From Halobacteriales archaeon QS_4_69_34 (GTDB lineage Archaea > Halobacteriota > Halobacteria > Halobacteriales > Halococcaceae), in NCBI GenBank assembly GCA_003021045.1, contig PXRN01000012.1, positions 42,957 through 106,956 on the forward strand: a DNA stretch of 64,000 bases, read 5' to 3'. Of this stretch, positions 35,307-43,767 are shown in pieces. The position numbers and the translations under genes are program-made. The notes below the pieces were generated by a model. It searched no databases and was not told the origin of the DNA. It saw nothing but the letters and a program-made list of their open reading frames with translations. How positions within the stretch are numbered: the first letter of the stretch is position 1; each line of letters opens with the position of its first letter.

Positions 35307-36148
35307 CGCAGCGCCTCCTCGCGCGCGGTCGCGTCGAGGGTTCGTTCCTCGACGTCGGTGGCGACGACCGCAGGTTTGTACGCTCCGCCCTCGAAGAGGT
35401 CGTGTTCGCCGATCGAGGAGTCGACGTAGCGCGTGAACGCCCGCCGCTCGGGGGGCAGGTGGCCGTAGATCACCCGTCGTTCGACGAGATCGTAGACCGG
35501 AACTCGCGGGCTCAGGAGGGTGTTCTCGCCGACCACCGAGTCCCGGCCGACGACAAAGCCCGAGGTGACCCGACAGCCCGCGCCCAGCGAGACGCCCCTC
35601 TCGATCACGACGGGAGCGTCCTCGACCGGTTCGAGCACCCCTCCCACGAGGGTGTTCGCGCCGAGCTTCACGTTCTCGCCGACCTGTGCACAGGAGCCGA
35701 CCGTGTTACACGAGTCGACGAGCGTGCCGTCGCCGACGTACGCACCGGCGTTGACGAAGCTCGGGCTCATCAGGATGGCATCGCTACCCACGTACGCACC
35801 CCGCCGTATCACCGTGCCGTCGGGGGTGTTGCGCGTGCCGCGCTCGCCCAGCTCGGCAGTTCCGGAGAGCGGAAGCACGTCGTGGTAGGCCACCCCGCCG
35901 TACTCCCGTTTTCGCGTCTCGCGCAGACTGAAGTTGAGCAGGACGCCGCGCTTGACCCACTCGTTGGCCGTCCAGCCTCCCGAATCCGCCCCGGCACCGA
36001 CCCCCTTCTCGGCCGCACGCACCTCGCCGGCTTCGAGCGCGTCGAGGAACGCATCGAGCGTCGCGCGCTCCTCGTCGCCGGCCTCGGCCGCCGTCAGGCC
36101 CGCTTCGGCGCGCTCCCAGAGGGCGTCGACCTCGGCTTCGAGGCTCAT
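35303..36148 (-). CDS. dapD: 2,3,4,5-tetrahydropyridine-2,6-dicarboxylate N-succinyltransferase
   Basis: 281 aa left-handed beta-helix acyltransferase using succinyl-CoA, which marks the succinylase branch of the DAP route. The hexapeptide repeats run from about residue 110 (GTVIRRGAYVGSDAILMSPS, VNAGAYVGDGTLVDS, NTVGSCAQVGENVKLG, VIERGVSLGAGC). The first 90 residues are the helical trimer part, with KRGVLLNFSLRETRK. The start at 36148 overlaps the dapB stop by 4 bp. Confidence 0.95.
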   Translation of the reverse strand: MSLEAEVDALWERAEAGLTAAEAGDEERATLDAFLDALEAGEVRAAEKGVGAGADSGGWTANEWVKRGVLLNFSLRETRKREYGGVAYHDVLPLSGTAELGERGTRNTPDGTVIRRGAYVGSDAILMSPSFVNAGAYVGDGTLVDSCNTVGSCAQVGENVKLGANTLVGGVLEPVEDAPVVIERGVSLGAGCRVTSGFVVGRDSVVGENTLLSPRVPVYDLVERRVIYGHLPPERRAFTRYVDSSIGEHDLFEGGAYKPAVVATDVEERTLDATAREEALR

Positions 36149-37008
36149 CGGCTCGCCTCCAGGCCGGCGTCCGTCGCCCGCTCGTCGGCTCCCGGGGTCG
36201 TCCCGGTCCCGGTCCCGGCCCCGCCGTCGCCGACGACCGCGCCGAACCCGTAGCGGCCCGGCTCGCGCCCGGCGAGCCAATCTGCCGCGTCAAGCGCGCC
36301 CGCAGCGAACACCCCTCTGCTCTCCGCGCGATGGGTGAGCGTGAGCAGTTCGTCGTTGCCGGCTACCAGGAGTTCGTGCTCGCCGTGCACGTCGCCGGCC
36401 CGGCGGGCGTGGACGCCGATCGCGCCCGCCTGCCGGGGATGGTCGCCCTCGCGGCCGTGAACGCGGTCGGCTGGATCGTTCCCTCGAACCCCATCGATGG
36501 CGTCGAGCAGCGTCGTCGCCGTCCCGCTGGGCGCGTCGCGCTTTCCGTCGTGGTGAGTCTCGGTCAGTTCGACGTCGTAGCCCGGGAGCGCGCCGACGGC
36601 CTCGACGGTCGCCGCGAGCAGCGCCTGCACCCCACGTGAGAAGTTGCTCGCGTGCAGCACTGGTATCCGCTCGCTCGCCGCGCCGAGCGTGTCGTCCTGC
36701 TCGTCGTCGAGGCCCGTGGTGCCGGTTACGAAGGGGACGCCCGCCTCGGCACAGGCGACGGCGTACTCGACCGTCGCCGCGGGGGCGGTGAAGTCCACCA
36801 CGGCGTCGGGCGCGAACTCGGCGAGCGCGCGCGGGAGGTCGGTGGCATCGACGACCGGCGCTCGCTCCCCGCCCCCGGCCGGTATCGCTGTGCCCTCGGG
36901 GTCGCGGGCGAGCGCGAACGCCGTACTCGCGTCCGGACGGTCGGCGGCGGCGTCCAGCACTGCCCGCCCCATCCGTCCGGTCGCCCCGGTGACCCCGATC
37001 GCCGTCAT
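36145..37008 (-). CDS. dapB: 4-hydroxy-tetrahydrodipicolinate reductase
   Basis: 287 aa NAD(P)H-dependent reductase. IGVTGATGRMGRAVLDAA is the nucleotide loop, PFVTGTTGLDDEQ and HASNFSRGVQALLA the centre, and ELTETHHDGKRDAPSGTATT holds the catalytic His-His and Lys. HRAESRGVFAAGALDAADWL ends the substrate domain. A Gly/Thr-rich loop precedes the C-terminus (GDGGAGTGTGTTPG). Overlaps dapA and dapD by 4 bp. Confidence 0.95.
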   Translation of the reverse strand: MTAIGVTGATGRMGRAVLDAAADRPDASTAFALARDPEGTAIPAGGGERAPVVDATDLPRALAEFAPDAVVDFTAPAATVEYAVACAEAGVPFVTGTTGLDDEQDDTLGAASERIPVLHASNFSRGVQALLAATVEAVGALPGYDVELTETHHDGKRDAPSGTATTLLDAIDGVRGNDPADRVHGREGDHPRQAGAIGVHARRAGDVHGEHELLVAGNDELLTLTHRAESRGVFAAGALDAADWLAGREPGRYGFGAVVGDGGAGTGTGTTPGADERATDAGLEASR

Positions 37009-37994
37009 CGCTCGATCCCCGCCGGCTCCCCGGTCTCCGATCCGGTCGCCCGTTCCGATCCGTCGTCGCTGGTGCTCGCCCCGGCGTCGGCCGCCGCGTC
37101 CGCTCGGTCATCCCCGTCGAGGGCGGCGAGGATCGCTTCGAGGGCCTCACGGTGGGGAGTCGAGAGCCGCGAGAGCGGCGAGCGCAGCCGTCCGGCACCG
37201 TGCCCTCTGATCCGGAGGGCCTCCTTCAGCGGGATGGGGTTAGTCTCGACGAACAGCGCCCGGAATAGCGGGCCGAGCTCGTGGTGGCGCTCGCGTGCCC
37301 TCGCGACGTCGCCGTCGAGCGCCGCGTCGACCAGTTCCACTACCCGCCCGGGCTCGACGTTCGCGGCGACGCTGATCGCCCCTCTCGCGCCGGCGGCCAA
37401 AAGCGGGAGGGTGAGCGCGTCCTCGCCCGACAGCACCGAGAAGTCGTTCGCCCGGGTGCGCTCGATTATCTCGCCCGAGCGGCCGAGGTCGCCGCTGGCG
37501 GCCTTGTAGCCGACGACGTTCTCGTGGGCGGCGAGCGCGACGGCGGTGTCGACGGCGACGTTTCGGCCCGTGCGGCCGGGCACGTTGTAGACGATCTGGG
37601 GGACGTCGACGGCGTCGGCGATCGTCCGGTAGTGAGCCTCCATGCCGGCTGGCTCGGGCTTGTTGTAGTACGGCGAGATGAGCAACAGCGCGTCCGCGCC
37701 CGCGGCGGCCGAGCGCTCGGCGAGCTCTATGGCCTCGTGGGTCGCGTTCGAGCCCGCGCCCGCGATCACGGGGATCGACGCGGCCTCACAGACGGTCTCG
37801 ACGACGGCGACGTGCTCGTCGTGGGTGAGCGTCGCGCTCTCTCCGGTGGTGCCCACCGGAACGAGCCCGTCGACGCCGGCCGTCTCCAGCCGTCGGGCGT
37901 CGGCGCGCAGTCGGTCGAAGTCGATGCCTCCATCCGCGTCGAACGGCGTGGCCATCGCGGGGAACACGCCGTCGAGGTCGATCTCGTGTATCAT
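37005..37994 (-). CDS. dapA: 4-hydroxy-tetrahydrodipicolinate synthase
   Basis: 329 aa TIM-barrel aldolase condensing pyruvate with aspartate semialdehyde; first gene of the lysine operon. FPAMATPFDADGGID, GTTGESATLTHDEH and the active-site Tyr in IVYNVPGRTGRN are conserved, and the Schiff-base Lys is in VGYKAASGDLG. The C-terminal 40 residues are a haloarchaeal Asp/Ala/Ser-rich tail. The ATG at 37994 follows a spacer of short GGTCGTC repeats. I could not identify a clear TATA box or an attenuator. Confidence 0.95.
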   Translation of the reverse strand: MIHEIDLDGVFPAMATPFDADGGIDFDRLRADARRLETAGVDGLVPVGTTGESATLTHDEHVAVVETVCEAASIPVIAGAGSNATHEAIELAERSAAAGADALLLISPYYNKPEPAGMEAHYRTIADAVDVPQIVYNVPGRTGRNVAVDTAVALAAHENVVGYKAASGDLGRSGEIIERTRANDFSVLSGEDALTLPLLAAGARGAISVAANVEPGRVVELVDAALDGDVARARERHHELGPLFRALFVETNPIPLKEALRIRGHGAGRLRSPLSRLSTPHREALEAILAALDGDDRADAAADAGASTSDDGSERATGSETGEPAGIER

Positions 37995-38338
37995 GGGTGT
38001 CGGTTTCGTCGGTCGTCGGTCGTCGGTCGAGTTCGGGTTCGGGTTCGATGCCGGTCGTCGGTCGAGAGTCGCCGCTGTCCCAATCGAGAGCGGTCCGCGA
38101 CGGGGTGCCACGCCCGCCGTGAACCTGCGGCTACGTGCGTTTACCCGGCGAGAAGCGGTCGCCACACCCCCCGGTCGGAGGCCGGCTCGGATCGGGTGTG
38201 ACGCGTCGCATACCTCTCGATCGGCTCGCGGGGATTTATACGTTGTGTCACGTGCGATACCTGCCGCCCACCCGAGCGACGCGACGTCGAGTCGAGGAGG
38301 TGAAAAGGCTTTTCAGGCGGTTCGAGCGAGTGTCGTGC
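37995..38338. other. Spacer upstream of the lysine operon, with short tandem repeats
   Basis: The 344-bp divergent spacer between dapA and the NYN gene. Next to dapA there is a run of (CGGTCGT) units (about 38003-38025), then GTTCGGGTTCGGGTTCG, then another GTCGTCGGTCGAG. Such runs are slippage-prone. The right half contains GGGATTTATACG (38230-38241), a good TATA box for the plus strand but about 100 bp from the NYN start. AAAAGGCTTTTC lies at 38303-38314. No gene seen. Confidence 0.5.
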
Positions 38339-38836
38339 ATGACTGACATCCATCCCGACCAGCGCGTCGCGGTGCTCGCCGACGCCCAGAACCTCTATCA
38401 CACCGCTCAAAGCGTGTACTCGCGGAACATCGACTACGCCGCCCTGCTTTCGGGGGCCGTCGACGACCGGCGGCTCACCCGCGCCATCGCCTACGTCATC
38501 CGGGCGGACTCGCCCAAGGAGGAGGCCTTCTTCGACGCGCTGGTCGACATCGGCTTCGAGACGAAGATCAAGGCGATCAAGACCTTCGGCGACGGCTCGA
38601 AGAAGGCCGACTGGGACGTCGGGATGAGCCTCGACGCCGTCACCCTCGCGGGCCACGTCGACACCGTCGTCCTGTGTACCGGCGACGGCGACTTCGCCCG
38701 GCTGTGCTCGCATCTCCGTCACGAGGGGGTGCGCGTCGAGGCGATGGCGTTCGAGGAGTCCGCCGCCGACGAACTCGTCGCGGCCGTCGACGGCTTCACC
38801 GACCTCAGCGAGCACGCCGATCGGTTCCTGCTGTGA
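38339..38836 (+). CDS. NYN domain protein (LabA/DUF88-like)
   Basis: 165 aa PIN-like ribonuclease fold. The conserved acidic residues are visible: VAVLADAQNLYHTAQ (first Asp, with Asn), KKADWDVGMSLDAV and VLCTGDGDFARLCSHLR. These make the metal site of NYN nucleases. The C-terminus AVDGFTDLSEHADRFLL is typical of the LabA group. The start MTDIHPDQ at 38339 is preceded 27 bp upstream by AAAAGGCTTTTC; a good GGAGGTGA lies 35 bp upstream, too far to be the RBS. Likely an RNA-processing enzyme; target unknown. Confidence 0.85.
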   Translation: MTDIHPDQRVAVLADAQNLYHTAQSVYSRNIDYAALLSGAVDDRRLTRAIAYVIRADSPKEEAFFDALVDIGFETKIKAIKTFGDGSKKADWDVGMSLDAVTLAGHVDTVVLCTGDGDFARLCSHLRHEGVRVEAMAFEESAADELVAAVDGFTDLSEHADRFLL

Positions 38837-39222
38837 ACGGGGACGGATGGGCGCCGGCTTCGAGAAACGCCGGACCCGCTCGCTCTCGGGTGCACACCGA
38901 TCGCGGGAGAACGCGTGGACGTAGCGAGCCGCGTGACGGTGCCCGGAGCCGACGATGTCCGGGAGCCGGTCGTGGTAGGCGCTTCGACCCCGCGAGGATC
39001 ACCGGGGTCCGCGCCAGCGCGCCGCCGGCCGTCCGCGGGGAGGGGACTGCGCCCCACGGGCCGCCGTGGAGCCACACTACGAGATGCCGATCGAAGCGGT
39101 CGGACAGGACCACGACGCGCGAGTCGGGTTTCGCAGCCGCTCATAGGGATTGTCGTGTCTGTCACCGGTAGCCGACGACTCCTATGCCGACGGCATACGA
39201 AAACGGCTCACGACGACCCCTC
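38837..39222. other. 386-bp spacer, no gene recognised
   Basis: Lies between the NYN gene and the stop codon of the small membrane protein. The open frames here are Arg-rich and unlike haloarchaeal proteins. I see no tRNA-like T-loop, no clear terminator and no repeat. Confidence 0.5.
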
Positions 39223-39414
39223 TCAGACCGATCCGCCCGAGGTGCCGATCAGCAGCGTCCCGGCTGCCATTCCGACCGCGGCGGCGATGGCGAGGAGGGC
39301 CGGGATCGACGCCGACACCGGGGCGAACGACGCGGGGAGGGCATACAGGAGCACGACGATGCCGCCCACGATCAGCAGTCCGATGCCGGTGAGGATGCGC
39401 GTTCGCTCGTCCAT
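39223..39414 (-). CDS. Small membrane protein (63 aa)
   Basis: Two hydrophobic helices (LTGIGLLIVGGIVVLLYALP and PALLAIAAAVGMAAGTLLIG) after a charged head MDERTRI. The ATG at 39414 puts the charged residues just before the first helix; ATGs further upstream would add up to 24 residues. No family is recognised with certainty. Convergent with the NYN gene and divergent from the PUA gene. Confidence 0.55.
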   Translation of the reverse strand: MDERTRILTGIGLLIVGGIVVLLYALPASFAPVSASIPALLAIAAAVGMAAGTLLIGTSGGSV

Positions 39415-39607
39415 GTCGACGGCGAGTAGTGCGGCCATCCCCATAAGCGTCGCTACATCGCCCGGCACACCGGCCGGCGGTCGCACACGCTCTCCCGGAG
39501 TTCGTGCGGCGCGGCGCTGCTCGCGGGCCGTAACTCGTGGAAGTGAACGGCGGCGTTCGCGGGGACGAACGGACGGCGTTATGCCGGTCCGCGCCCACCG
39601 GCTGCGT

Positions 39608-40150
39608 GTGACGGCCGAGAATCTCGCCCGACTGCGGGTCGTCGCCGACTACCAGTTCGGTGCGGGAGCGGGCGCGGCGCTGTTCCCCCCGGGTGAGGAC
39701 CTCGCGGTACGTCGCTCGACCGCCGGGCGACCCCGACAGGTGCTCGCCGCCACCCCGCAGGGTGCGCGCGGGGTCGACGACGGGAAGGGAGAGACCGATC
39801 GACGGGATCGGCGGGCGCGGCTGGTCTCCTACGGCATCGACGGCCGGTTCACGCTCGGGGTCGCGGGCGGTCGACGGCTGCTCGGGGCCTTCGCGTCGCC
39901 CCGGGTGCGGGTGGCCGTCGGCGAGGAGAGCGAGCCGTTCGTCCGCGAGGGCAAGAACGCCTTCGCCAAGTTCGTCCGGCGGGTCGACCCGGCCGTGCGT
40001 CCCGGCGACGAGGTCTGCGTAGTCGGCCCCGACGACGGGCTGTTCGCCGTCGGGCGCGCGGTGCTCCCGGCGACGGGGATGGTCGACTTCGAAACCGGGA
40101 TGGCCGTGAAGATACGCGAGGGAGCCGAACGGCCGACGGACGAGGCCTGA
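39608..40150 (+). CDS. PUA domain protein (archaeosine TGT-like RNA-binding domain)
   Basis: 180 aa. The C-terminal half is a PUA domain (RVRVAVGEESEPFVREGKNA, AVRPGDEVCVVGPDD, AVGRAVLPATGMVDFETGMA), which binds RNA in tRNA- and rRNA-modifying enzymes. The N-terminal part (LARLRVVADYQFGAGAGAAL, LVSYGIDGRFTLGVAGGRRL) is the module usually seen before it in haloarchaeal stand-alone PUA proteins. I chose the GTG at 39608 because TTATGCC lies 27 bp upstream and the family starts near here; ATG at 39581 would add 9 residues but falls inside that promoter. Confidence 0.8.
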   Translation: MTAENLARLRVVADYQFGAGAGAALFPPGEDLAVRRSTAGRPRQVLAATPQGARGVDDGKGETDRRDRRARLVSYGIDGRFTLGVAGGRRLLGAFASPRVRVAVGEESEPFVREGKNAFAKFVRRVDPAVRPGDEVCVVGPDDGLFAVGRAVLPATGMVDFETGMAVKIREGAERPTDEA

Positions 40151-40219
40151 CGGGCCCGATCCCGGCTCGGGGTCGTCGGGGCGATCGTTCCGGGCGCCCA
40201 TTGAAGTGTCGGCCCGCCG

Positions 40220-40226
40220 TAGGAGG
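40220..40226 (+). promoter_or_regulatory. Shine-Dalgarno site deciding the UspA start
   Basis: TAGGAGG ends three bases before the GTG at 40230. Leadered, SD-carrying genes are a minority among the haloarchaeal genes of this window, so it supports GTG 40230 over the longer frame from 40206. Confidence 0.5.
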
Positions 40227-40229
40227 GCC

Positions 40230-40793
40230 GTGTACGATCGCATTCTCGTGCCGACCGACGGCAGCGACGCGGCGGCCCGCGCGGCCGAAGCGGCGCTCGA
40301 TCTCGCGGCCAAACTCGGCGCGTCGGTCCACGTCTGCTACGTCGTCGACGAGGGCGCGAGCACCCTCCTGCTCAACACCTCGGGGATGGGCCCGGAGCTC
40401 GACGCGCTCCGCGAGGCGGGCGAGTCGGCGACGGCCACGTTGGCCGAGCGGGCCGACGCGCGCGGCGTCCCGGTCACGACGGCGGTCGTTCGGGGACTGA
40501 GCGTGAGCGAGGCCATCGTCGACCACGCCCGCGAGGAGGACTGTGACCTGATCGTCATGGGTACACGCGGGCGCAGGGGGTTAGCGCACGTCCTCGGCAG
40601 CACGACCGAGCGCGTGCTCGCCCGGGCGCCCGTTCCGGTGCTCGCCGTCGCTGCCGGGACGGGGGCCGACGGACTGGACGCCGGAGCGGGACCGGACATC
40701 AAAGCGGCGTCGGACGCCAGGGTGGGTGGCACGTCCAGGGCGAGCGGGGACGACGAGACGACCGACGATGCCGGGGCGGACGGGGACGCTTGA
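40230..40793 (+). CDS. Universal stress protein UspA family
   Basis: 187 aa. The fold starts YDRILVPTDGSDAAARA with the nucleotide-contacting Asp, and the ATP-binding signature GTRGRRGLAHVLGSTTERV (G-2x-G-9x-G-S/T) is complete, followed by ARAPVPVLAV. It is thus of the ATP-binding type. After residue 145 comes an acidic, low-complexity tail of about 40 residues (Gly/Asp/Ala). GTG start set by TAGGAGG. Cytoplasmic stress/energy sensor by family; no partner is visible. Confidence 0.88.
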   Translation: MYDRILVPTDGSDAAARAAEAALDLAAKLGASVHVCYVVDEGASTLLLNTSGMGPELDALREAGESATATLAERADARGVPVTTAVVRGLSVSEAIVDHAREEDCDLIVMGTRGRRGLAHVLGSTTERVLARAPVPVLAVAAGTGADGLDAGAGPDIKAASDARVGGTSRASGDDETTDDAGADGDA

Positions 40794-40939
40794 GATTGCC
40801 CGCCACCGTCGTCCCATACCCCAGAGGCCGACGCGCACGGGGGCGAATCGCAACCGTCCGAAGGAAGGCTCTCCGCGTGCTGGTATCCGCGCCGCGATCG
40901 GTCGCACGCGCCGAGCGGCTCGTCGTCGGGGAGGCCATC

Positions 40940-41572
40940 TCATCCGTTTCCGCGGCGACGCCGCTCGGTACTCCGCCCGCCATCGGCGGCCCGTCGGAGC
41001 TCGTCGTGGCGCTCCCGAAGCTTCGATGCACAGGACGAACAGCAGACGTCGTAGGAGCGCTCGTCGAGATCGACCGTCACCCCGTTCCCGTCGACCGGCC
41101 GGTCGCAGACGACACACTCGATCGCGAGGGCGGCCCCGCTCGCCCCCGGGTTCCGGACCGTGCCGGCGATCAACCGTACGTCGCACGCCCTGATCCACCC
41201 CTCGTCGAGCGTCCCGGAGAGGAGCTCGCGCAGCTCGCTCCGATCCATGTGCGCCCGGAACACGACGCGCGAGTCGACCGTTCCGTCGGCGTGCTCGACG
41301 CCGGGGACGTCGGCCAGCACGTCGAGCACCGCCCCGACCGCCCCGGGCTCGACGTCGAGATCGACGAGCACTGCCTCGCCCTCGACGAGCCGCGACCGGT
41401 CGAGCTCGGCGGTGAACCGGCGCACGACTCCGCGGTCACGGAGCCGATCGACGCGATCCGAGACCGTGGGCGGCGAGAGCCCGACCCGCTCGGCGACGTC
41501 CCGGTAGGAGCGGCGGCCGTCCTCGACGAGCAGTCGGAGGATCTCCCTGTCGGTGTCGTCGATGCCGGGCAT
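40940..41572 (-). CDS. Lrp/AsnC-type regulator with C-terminal TRASH metal-binding domain
   Basis: 210 aa. Residues 1-60 form an AsnC winged helix (DTDREILRLLVEDGRRSYRD, GLSPPTVSDRVDRLRDRGVV). Residues 65-145 are the ligand part. Residues 150-195 have the TRASH Cys set: CVVCDRPV, then CCSSCASKL. TRASH regulators sense copper or other soft metals in archaea. The divergent gene 218 bp away codes for a Cys-rich copper-storage-type protein, so it is the likely target. Inferred role: metal-dependent control of copper handling. Confidence 0.9.
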   Translation of the reverse strand: MPGIDDTDREILRLLVEDGRRSYRDVAERVGLSPPTVSDRVDRLRDRGVVRRFTAELDRSRLVEGEAVLVDLDVEPGAVGAVLDVLADVPGVEHADGTVDSRVVFRAHMDRSELRELLSGTLDEGWIRACDVRLIAGTVRNPGASGAALAIECVVCDRPVDGNGVTVDLDERSYDVCCSSCASKLRERHDELRRAADGGRSTERRRRGNG

Positions 41573-41790
41573 ACCAGCTCCTGACGGTGGAGCGTGAAGC
41601 CACTATCGCCGTCACCTGCTGGGACTCCACGTGTCCGCCGTCCCTGATCGCCGCCTCCGCGTCTCTCCTCCCCCGACGTCGGGAGGGCGATCGGGCGTCG
41701 GTGCCTAACGAACCCGGAGTCTGTCTGTCCGACGGCCGAACATCGTTACCCACAACGGACGAAAGGGAGGGACCCCTCGACCGACGTGCG

Positions 41791-42129
41791 ATGGCAGTCC
41801 AACAGATCGGCCTGAGCGACGAGATGGAAGCGTGCGTCGACAGCTGCATCGAAGCCGCGGAGGTCTGTGAGTGGTGTGCCGACGAGTGTGCGGGCCACGG
41901 CGAGGAGATGGCCGAGTGTCTCCGGCGCTGTCGGGACGTCGCGGACATCGCCTCGCTGTGTGCGCGGCTGTGCACCCGCCAGTCCGAGCTCCGCCCGCAG
42001 GTCGCGGAGGCCTGTGCGGCGGCCTGTGAGGCCTGTGCCGAGGAGTGCGAACGGCACGATCACGACCACTGCCAGGCCTGCGCGGAGATCCTGCCCCGGT
42101 GTGCGGAGAACTGCCGGAACATGATCTGA
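41791..42129 (+). CDS. Cys-rich four-helix bundle copper-binding protein (Csp/DUF326 type)
   Basis: 112 aa with 17 Cys, nearly all in C-x2-C or C-x3-C spacing along four helices (EACVDSCIEA, VCEWCADEC, CARLCTRQ, ACAAACEACAEEC, HCQACAEILPRCAENC). This is the layout of copper storage proteins, which line the bundle core with Cys and hold many Cu(I). There is no signal peptide, so it is cytosolic like Csp3. The ATG at 41791 is chosen because the first helix begins at residue 8. Divergent from the TRASH regulator. Confidence 0.9.
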   Translation: MAVQQIGLSDEMEACVDSCIEAAEVCEWCADECAGHGEEMAECLRRCRDVADIASLCARLCTRQSELRPQVAEACAAACEACAEECERHDHDHCQACAEILPRCAENCRNMI

Positions 42130-42330
42130 ACACAGAACGGCGACCGACGGGAGCCTCCGGGTTCGGGGGATCGACCCCTCATCGGGTCGGTCGTAAGCCA
42201 TTGCCGTCTTTCGATCCCCCCGGGTGCCATCGAATGCCGGAAAAGTTACAGCCGACCCCATCAGGGAACCGCCACGCCGGGAGCGATGGACTCCCTGCCG
42301 TCATCCGATTGCTCCGAGCAGGAGAGGGAG

Positions 42331-42471
42331 TTAGGTGTGCTGTTCGGGCTCGTTTTCGAAGTCCTCTGCACACCCCGTTCCACAGACCTTCGTCCTCCGT
42401 CCGCTCTGGGGGTCGCTCTCGTCGACGTCCATGCCGCACACTGGGCAATCGGCCACGGTCAGCACCTCCAT
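42331..42471 (-). CDS. 46-aa YHS/TRASH-like metal-binding mini-protein
   Basis: 46 aa: the head MEVLTVADCPVCGMDVDESD carries the CPVCGM motif of YHS domains, and VCGTGCAEDFENEP adds the second Cys pair. The C-terminus is EPEQHT. Such small proteins sit next to copper ATPases and chaperones in haloarchaea and probably deliver or sense metal. The start is an ATG at 42471. The frame stays open upstream (31 more codons) but without protein-like sequence. With the two preceding genes it suggests a local copper group, although no CopA ATPase is in the window. Confidence 0.75.
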   Translation of the reverse strand: MEVLTVADCPVCGMDVDESDPQSGRRTKVCGTGCAEDFENEPEQHT

Positions 42472-42597
42472 CGTGCTTTCCTCGCTTCTCGCTGTAAGCG
42501 CCTTCCCCTGCGTCGGAAAACACCTTTTCGTACGCGGGGTGGAATCCGCCCGTTGACACCCCACGACGAGGCTCCGTTTTTCGAGTACTGTGCGCTC

Positions 42598-42993
42598 TCA
42601 GCCCGTTTCGTAGAGGCGTGAATACTCGCTGGGAAGCTGTGTGCGGGTGTCGTTCCACGTCCCGCCGTCGACCGAGCCGGCGAGACTTTCGAGAACGACC
42701 TGAACGTGGAGCTGTGTGGCGGTAACGTCGATCTCTGCGATCTGCTCGCGCTCGTAGTCACGTACCCGTTCGACGAATTCCCCGGGCGGGAATTCGTCCG
42801 CCTGTTCGTCTCCCGAGGCAGTCAGCGCATCCCCGAGGTCCGCCGGCAGGGAATCGGCGAGGTCCCGGGCCTGTCCGCGTGCGATCCGTTCGCCGAGTAC
42901 CCGAAGGGTAGCTTCGGCTGCGGCGGCCGCTTCGTCGCGTGATTTGAGGTCGGCGCGCGATTCGATGCCGCTGAAGAACTGGTCGTCGTCCAT
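42598..42993 (-). CDS. DUF2267 domain protein
   Basis: 131 aa. FFSGIESRADLKSRDEAAAA, TLRVLGERIARGQARDLADS, PPGEFVERVRDYE and the end TQLPSEYSRLYETG match the DUF2267 fold, an all-helical family of unknown role common in halophiles. Length is normal. The ATG at 42993 fits the MDDDQF start of relatives. A second, damaged member lies directly upstream on the same strand. Confidence 0.82.
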   Translation of the reverse strand: MDDDQFFSGIESRADLKSRDEAAAAAEATLRVLGERIARGQARDLADSLPADLGDALTASGDEQADEFPPGEFVERVRDYEREQIAEIDVTATQLHVQVVLESLAGSVDGGTWNDTRTQLPSEYSRLYETG

Positions 42994-43121
42994 ACCGAGA
43001 TCTGGGCTGCCGTCTAAATCGGTGTTCGGGCTGCGAGGACAGGGTGGTTCCCCCGGAACCACGGATACGGGGCCCGGGCGGTCGATCGTGGTGACACCCG
43101 ATCGATCGGTGACCGAGTTCG

Positions 43122-43532
43122 TTACCGCTGGCTCTCGCTCATGTCGACCGGTTCGAAAAGGGAGTCGAAATCGCCGGGCAACCGATCGTGTGCATCGTCC
43201 CAGTTCGCTTCCGCTGACGGCGTCGCCGAGCACGTCCATCACACCACGATGTGATCGACGGTGCCCGCCCGGTCGACGTTCCCCTCCTCGCTTTCCCGTC
43301 TCAGGACCCGGTCGACGAACTCGTCGATCGAGAACGCCTCGGCTTCTTCGCCCTCTTCGGTGAGCAGCTGGCCAAGCGGCTCGGGGAGTTGAGAGGCGAT
43401 GTTCTCGGCTTCACCCTCCGTGATGCGCTGACCGAGAACGCCGGGCGTCGCGCGGGTCGCCGTGTACACTCTATCGCGCGAATCCAGTTGCGTGCGCCGC
43501 TGGACGGCGTCGAGAAATTCGTCTTCTTGCAT
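43122..43532 (-). pseudogene. DUF2267 domain gene with two compensating frameshifts
   Basis: From the ATG at 43532 the frame reads MQEDEFLDAVQRRTQLDSRD and on to DRAGTVDHIVV, then a TGA at 43239. One base earlier or later it would continue VMDVLGDAVSGSE in the next frame. After an extra base near 43203 the original frame resumes with WDDAHDRLPGDFDSLFEPV and stops at 43122. Together they give a complete DUF2267 protein of about 136 residues. A missing base near 43240 and an added base near 43203 cancel out within 12 codons. True mutation or sequencing error cannot be told apart here. About 100 bp separate it from its intact paralogue. Confidence 0.78.
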
Positions 43533-43767
43533 GGCGACTGAGGCGCTTGGTTCACGGCCTCGCTCGGCTATCAGCTCCGTCTCACAGGTCAACTCGCGGT
43601 ACCGAGCTACCGATGGAGGCATCGTGATCATAAGTGAGGTGTATCTGGCTGGTTCGTAAACAGTTATGGTAGCAATCGGAAGCCGGTTCGCCACCGGCTG
43701 CATTACTGTCGCGAGGGCTGTTCATGCAAGGGGAGCCCATTCATGCTGCGCGAGATGAGCCCTCCAC

